A DNA stretch of 64,000 nt from JACCXG01 sp963785755 (GTDB lineage Bacteria; Acidobacteriota; Vicinamibacteria; Vicinamibacterales; 2-12-FULL-66-21), in contig CAWAXG010000039.1 of assembly GCA_963785755.1 (NCBI GenBank), positions 434,001 through 498,000 of the forward strand, given 5' to 3'. A program made the position numbers and the translations under genes. The notes beneath the pieces were generated by a model, which saw only the letters and a list, made by a program, of their open reading frames with translations, did not search any database and was not told where the DNA came from. The first letter of the stretch is position 1. Each line of letters starts with the position of its first letter. Below are positions 60,301 to 64,000 of the stretch, piece by piece.

Positions 60301-60425
60301 ACGTCGCGTCGCAGCGCATCGTCTCCGCCACAGGCCTCGGCGAGAAACGCGGAACGCTCGCCCATCGGCCGGGCGTAGGCGGCGTGATACAGGGCCTCGA
60401 CCCGGTGCCAGCGTTCAGGCGTCAT
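57381..60425 (-). pseudogene. Kinase G: Ser/Thr kinase with decayed PD40 sensor
   Basis: The first 300 codons are intact: helical N-terminal domain (MTPERWHRVEALYHAAYARP), Lys116, HRD at 215-217, DFG at 235-237, GTAAYMSPEQARG. A frameshift near 59440 breaks the last kinase helix (natural PIAVRRLLLRCLTKDPKKRL in another frame). The membrane helix (WLPWVALVIVVLMAAG) and PD40 blades (AEISPDGKFVAFLADRDGQF, HTPAWSPDS, RFLPSGMGLVYLTRRG) appear in changing frames with many breaks; the natural end FDRSRQNSDVFLIDLPRK stops at 57381. Even if read, the kinase C-lobe is cut, so activity is doubtful. The ECF sigma gene upstream on the same strand is its usual partner. Confidence 0.8.
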
Positions 60426-60710
60426 GTGGGTGACTGCGGAAACTCACGCAATTCTAGTCCTTTTCGACTGGTGCCACTTGTGCCGGCCGTTTCGCGCTTC
60501 ACGGATCAGAGGTAACCGCCATGATGTAACGGTGAGGGATGGGGCGTTCTCTTCCTCAGAAGACGATGGCCTAATCATGACCGGCTCGATCGTTTCGGAC
60601 GTGAGCGCGATGGGCAGGATCAATACGGCTGCATGCCCGGCCACCATGTGGTACGCCGAGAAGCGGTAATCGTTGAAGCGCACCGCCAGGCCCACAGTCG
60701 GCGGATGATG

Positions 60711-61300
60711 TCAGGCGTCTCCCGAATGGTCGCCGCGCATCTCGCCCTGAAGCCAGGCTCTGGCCAGCCGCCAGTCGCGCATCACCGTGTCGCGCGAGAT
60801 CTTCAGGACTGACGCGGTTTCCTCGACGCTCAGCCCGCCGAAGAACCGGAGCTCGACGACGCGGCTCTTGCGCTCGTCGAATTTCGCGAGTGCCAGCAGC
60901 GCCTCGTCGAACGCGACGACGTTCTGGTGCGGTTCGTCGGTCACGACGAGCGCTTCGTCGAACGTGACCCGCGCGCCCGCCCCGCCGCGTTTCTGTGCCT
61001 GCCGCGCGCGCGCGTGATCGACGAGGATGCGGCGCATCACCCGCGCGGACACGGCGAGAAAATGCGCGCGGTCCTGCCAGGCCACCGCCTTTCCGTCGAC
61101 CAGGCGGACGTAGGCCTCGTTGACCAGCGCCGTCACCTGGAGGCTGTGACCGGCGCGCTCTCCCGCCATGCAGCGTCGCGCGATCCGGTGCAGCTCGTGA
61201 TGGACGAGCGGGATCAGTTTGTCGAGAGCGGCCTGGTCACCCTGTCCCCACTTGAGCAGCAGTGCGGTGACGTTCGTGTCCTGTTCCGTAATCCCGTCAT
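60711..61300 (-). CDS. ECF sigma factor associated with kinase G (start region frameshifted)
   Basis: Region 2 (LVNEAYVRLVDG, HFLAVSARVMRRILVDHARAR) and region 4 (ESLSV-type helix-turn-helix FFGGLSVEETASVLKISRDTVMRDWRLARAWL) match the ECF class found next to Acidobacteriota kinases. The M at 61169 is internal: the frame continues upstream as TEQDTNVTALLLKWGQGDQA and reaches an ATG at 61300 if one base is restored near 61292. The 285 bases to kinase G hold only a short unconvincing frame. Confidence 0.75.
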
Positions 61301-61341
61301 TCTAGGCGCTTTTCAGTCACCGTCCGACCCCCCCTTTTTCG

Positions 61342-61374
61342 TGTCGTGCCGTCGTGCCGTCGTGCCGTCGTGCG
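61342..61374. repeat. GTCGTGCC tandem repeat
   Basis: Four 8-base units (GTCGTGCC/GTCGTGCG) after a C/T-rich run, between the ECF gene and the outer-membrane protein. Confidence 0.85.
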
Positions 61375-61406
61375 GCGCGAAGCGCGAAATCGTGTCTTCT
61401 GTGCCG

Positions 61407-62360
61407 CTACGGCAGGCGAATGGGTTTGGTCGGGAAGGTCACCAGGATGTTCCAGGCCGCGCCCTCGGTCGTCGTGCGCGCGGCGAGCTCCCACTGGTAG
61501 CGCACCGTGACGAAGCCGTAGACCGCCTGCTTCGTCGCAATCGCCAGCGTGACCTCTGGTCCGAGTCCCCAGACGCGGTTCTTGTTCCGAAGCAGCGCCG
61601 ACGCCAGCGGCGAGTCGAACCTGTCTTCCGTGAGCTTGAACGTGCCGTAGTAGGCGAGTCCCGCGGTCAGGCCGCCCTTGAGGAAGTCGGCGCCGATACC
61701 CCCCTCGAGATTGAGGATGTTGCCCGGCTTGGTCTCGCTGTCCTTCTTCTCCGACAGGAAGTCGAGCGTCGCCGCGGTGGCGGCGTGAACGCTTCGCGCT
61801 TCGTTCAGGTAGACCGTCGTGCCGACGAGGAGCTCGTGCCCCCACATGCCGAGGCCGGTGTTGTTCGACGCGCCGTCCTCGTAGCGCCCGGTCGGGATGG
61901 CCAGTCCGTACGCGGCGGTGAAGTCGGCGCGCGGCTGGTGCCAGCCCAGATTGATCGGCTGGATGTACATGTCGGTCAGCCCCGTGCCTGGATTCGAGTC
62001 GAAGTCTTCGGCGCCCTGCACGCGGTTGTTCGCCCAGGGCAGGATGGCGAGGAAGCCGTAGTTGCCGCCGAGGACCTTCTTCGTGGTCACGACATTGAGC
62101 CCTATGCCGAACAACGCCGCGTCGAGGTTGCCGGTGAGGAGCTCGTTGCCATCGCCGTCCTTCACCGCATCAGCCGTGTAGAAGTACAACGGAATCGGCA
62201 CGTACGCGCCCGGCGGCGCCTGCGATCCGGCCTTGAGACCGGCATCCCCCTTGATGTTGAACCCGTTCAATTGCGCGGCCGCCGTCGAGGGAAGCAGGAG
62301 CAGTGCCGCGATCGCGGCGGCGGTCGTGATTGAGCAGCGACGAGGATGAACGTTGGTCAT
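61407..62360 (-). CDS. Outer-membrane channel-like protein (SphA/MetA-phenol type)
   Basis: 317 residues from the ATG at 62360; a GTG at 62393 overlapping the upstream stop (GTGA) is an alternative coupled start. The signal peptide ends AALLLLPSTAAAQ. Strand-rich sequence with GLTDMYIQPINLGWH, ADFTAAYGLAIPTGRYE and ETLAIATKQAVYGFVTVRYQW-type strands matches the PF13557-like 'MetA pathway of phenol degradation' transporters. It probably passes hydrophobic solutes across the outer membrane. It is directly downstream of the lytic transglycosylase. Confidence 0.75.
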   Translation of the reverse strand: MTNVHPRRCSITTAAAIAALLLLPSTAAAQLNGFNIKGDAGLKAGSQAPPGAYVPIPLYFYTADAVKDGDGNELLTGNLDAALFGIGLNVVTTKKVLGGNYGFLAILPWANNRVQGAEDFDSNPGTGLTDMYIQPINLGWHQPRADFTAAYGLAIPTGRYEDGASNNTGLGMWGHELLVGTTVYLNEARSVHAATAATLDFLSEKKDSETKPGNILNLEGGIGADFLKGGLTAGLAYYGTFKLTEDRFDSPLASALLRNKNRVWGLGPEVTLAIATKQAVYGFVTVRYQWELAARTTTEGAAWNILVTFPTKPIRLP

Positions 62361-62389
62361 GTGTGCCGTTCCCTGAATGAAGCGCGTGT

Positions 62390-63984
62390 TCACTTGCGTT
62401 TCTCGATATCCGCCTTCACGGCTCTGCGCTGGTCCATCTGAGCGCTGAGCAGACGATAGGTGACGTAGTACTTGTAGATGTTGCTGACGTAGGTGACCGT
62501 TTCGCGGCCGATCCGTTCCGAGGCGATCCGCTCGACGTTGCCGAACCAGACGTTGGGATCGAGCCCCCGCTTCTCCGCCTCGCGCCGCAGCTGCCGCACG
62601 CGTGCGGGGCCCGCGTTGTAGGACGCGAACGCCATGAGGCCCTTGTTCAACCTGTCCATCGGCTCATCCTTGAAGTACGTGTCGATCATGAACCGCATGT
62701 ACTTCACGCCGGCGTGGATGTTGGCTTCGACCTCGGTGATGTTGCCGACCTTCAGTTCCTTGCCGGTCGCGGGCATGACCTGCATCACGCCGACCGCCCC
62801 GACCGGGCTCTTGACGTTCTGGTCCAGCGTCGACTCCTGGTAGCCCTGCGCCGCCATCAGCAGGTAGTCGAGGTCGTACTGCTCCCCGTATTTCTCGAAC
62901 AGCTTGACGACCGCCTGCAGCTTCCGGCGCTCGGCGTCGGCCGCGGCGTTCTTCGCGTACTTCACGTCCTTGAGATAGCGGCGTTCGAGCACATTGCGGA
63001 ACGCGTCGCCCTTTCCGTGCTTCCGGATCCACGTGTTGACGAGCTCCCGGAGCTTGGGGCTGTCTTTGCGGAACGCGATAGCCAGGCTGCCGCCCGAGCG
63101 GACCGCGAGGTCCGGGCGCACGGTGATGCCGGTGAAGACCTGCTTCCAGAACTCGGCCAGGTAGTCGTCCACGACGGTGATCGGCGCGAGGCCGGCGTTG
63201 ACCATCTCGAGCACGTCATCGTCTTCGAGGACGGCCGGGGCTTCGTTGAGCCTCACCGGTGGTTTGCCGCGTGCCTTCAGTTGCCCGTTGAGGCTGGTGA
63301 GGGTTTCGTAATAGGCGCTCGCCTTTTCGGACGAACACCTCCTGACCGGCCAGATCGTCCACCGTGGCGAGCGGCGGCGCGCCCGGTCCGGTGACCACGA
63401 CCTGGCTCACGTTGGTGCGGGTCGGCTCCGAGAAGGCCGCGAGTTTTTCCAGCTCGGGCCTGACCGTGACCATGGCCGCGACCATGTCGACCTTTCCGGT
63501 CGAGAGCGCGGGATGCAACTGTTCACGCGTCATCGGCACGATCACGACGTTTACCTTGAGGTTGCCGGTCTTCAGGTCGGCGTTCAGGTCGTTCTCGAAT
63601 GCCTTGAGGGCCTCGTAAGTGATCCCGCGCTCCTGACCCTTGTCGATGAAGTAGTGGGTGCGGTTGAACGTCACCGCCACGCGAATCATCCGGCGCTTGA
63701 TCATATCGTCGAGGTCGCCGGTGAACGGCCTGTCGATCAGGCCCCGCACGCCTTCCGGCAGGGCGTCGAACGGCGAGGGCGTGTCCGGGATCGGCGCGTC
63801 TCGCTCGGATCGCGGACGATGACGGTGACGGAGATGGTGACGCCGCCGGTGTCGTTGCGGCAGGTGTCGCCGCCGCCGGCGCGGCGGCCGTGCTGGCCGG
63901 CGCCTCCTGCTGCTGACCGCCGCAGGCCGTGACGAACGCCACAAACAGCAGAGCGACAACGCCGCGACAAATGGGAGACTGCAT
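62390..63984 (-). CDS. MltF-like membrane-bound lytic transglycosylase (two frameshifts)
   Basis: The ATG at 63984 begins a lipoprotein signal (VVALLFVAFVTACGG). An amino-acid-binding-type (SBP3) domain follows (MIRVAVTFNRTHYFIDKGQERG, GKVDMVAAMVTVRPELEKLA, GGSLAIAFRKDSPKLRE), then an SLT catalytic domain with the Glu in AQGYQESTLDQ, GVMQVMPATG and ASYNAGPARV, the MltF domain order. It breaks near 63805 (Pro/Ser-rich linker) and near 63335 (one extra A in GAAAAGG; VRK then ASAYYETLTSLNG). It cleaves peptidoglycan in the periplasm. The corrected length is about 530 residues. Confidence 0.8.
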
Positions 63985-64000
63985 GGCTGAAGCCTTCATC

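Noticed and set aside
60444..60695. 83-codon minus-strand frame between the ECF sigma gene and kinase G
   Set aside because: No ribosome-binding site and no family resemblance; it ends just short of kinase G. It could be a remnant, but support is too weak.

Overview
The window is high-GC DNA from a bacterium that fits the Acidobacteriota, most likely the Vicinamibacteria/Vicinamibacterales. This is inferred from gene content, since no rRNA or tRNA gene is visible. The markers are seven serine/threonine kinases of the 'kinase, one membrane helix, extracytoplasmic sensor' type (six with PD40/WD40-like beta-propellers, one with TPRs), three large MacB/FtsX-like orphan permeases (ADOP type), secreted c-type cytochromes, a PQQ-propeller dehydrogenase with a built-in cytochrome, a TonB-dependent receptor remnant with a carboxypeptidase-regulatory domain, and ECF sigma factors beside kinases. 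I recognise no CRISPR array, insertion sequence, prophage or RNA gene.

Layout. 1-5 kb: end of a secreted HEAT/cytochrome c/discoidin protein, a B12-binding radical SAM protein, a small exported protein and a small membrane protein. 5-14 kb: an exported triple beta/gamma-crystallin protein, DinB, kinase A, a Tat-exported metallo-beta-lactamase-fold hydrolase, kinase B and a YbjQ protein. 14-25 kb: a cytochrome, an alpha/beta hydrolase, an outer-membrane barrel with a small exported partner, kinase C (TPR sensor), an operon of a small membrane protein, an ECF sigma factor and a zinc-finger anti-sigma protein, then kinase D. 25-46 kb: an exported protein, ADOP permease 1, an OPT transporter, the PQQ/cytochrome dehydrogenase, a LOG-family protein, kinase E, an M28 peptidase, ADOP permease 2, kinase F and ADOP permease 3. 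46-52.5 kb: a PilZ protein, a DEAD-box helicase, a second radical SAM protein, a Crp/Fnr regulator and a receiver protein; two near-identical 69-bp repeats lie in the two promoter regions here. 52.5-60.5 kb: a decayed TonB-dependent receptor, a lipoprotein, a di-haem peroxidase and decayed kinase G. 60.7-64 kb: an ECF sigma factor, an outer-membrane channel-like protein and an MltF-like lytic transglycosylase.

Two themes stand out. First, many genes are interrupted by single-base indels. In the kinases nearly all of these fall in the sensor half, while the catalytic domains stay open. Some may be sequencing errors, since most are an extra base in a short homopolymer; the TonB receptor and kinase G look truly decayed. 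Second, intergenic regions carry short-period tandem words, each spacer with its own unit, as well as long palindromes. Two kinase genes start just downstream of a second, abortive kinase start that breaks inside the glycine loop next to a shared repeat element.

The genes suggest an aerobic heterotroph that handles organic matter at the cell surface (secreted dehydrogenases, cytochromes, peptidase, TonB uptake) and has a large transmembrane kinase sensory repertoire.
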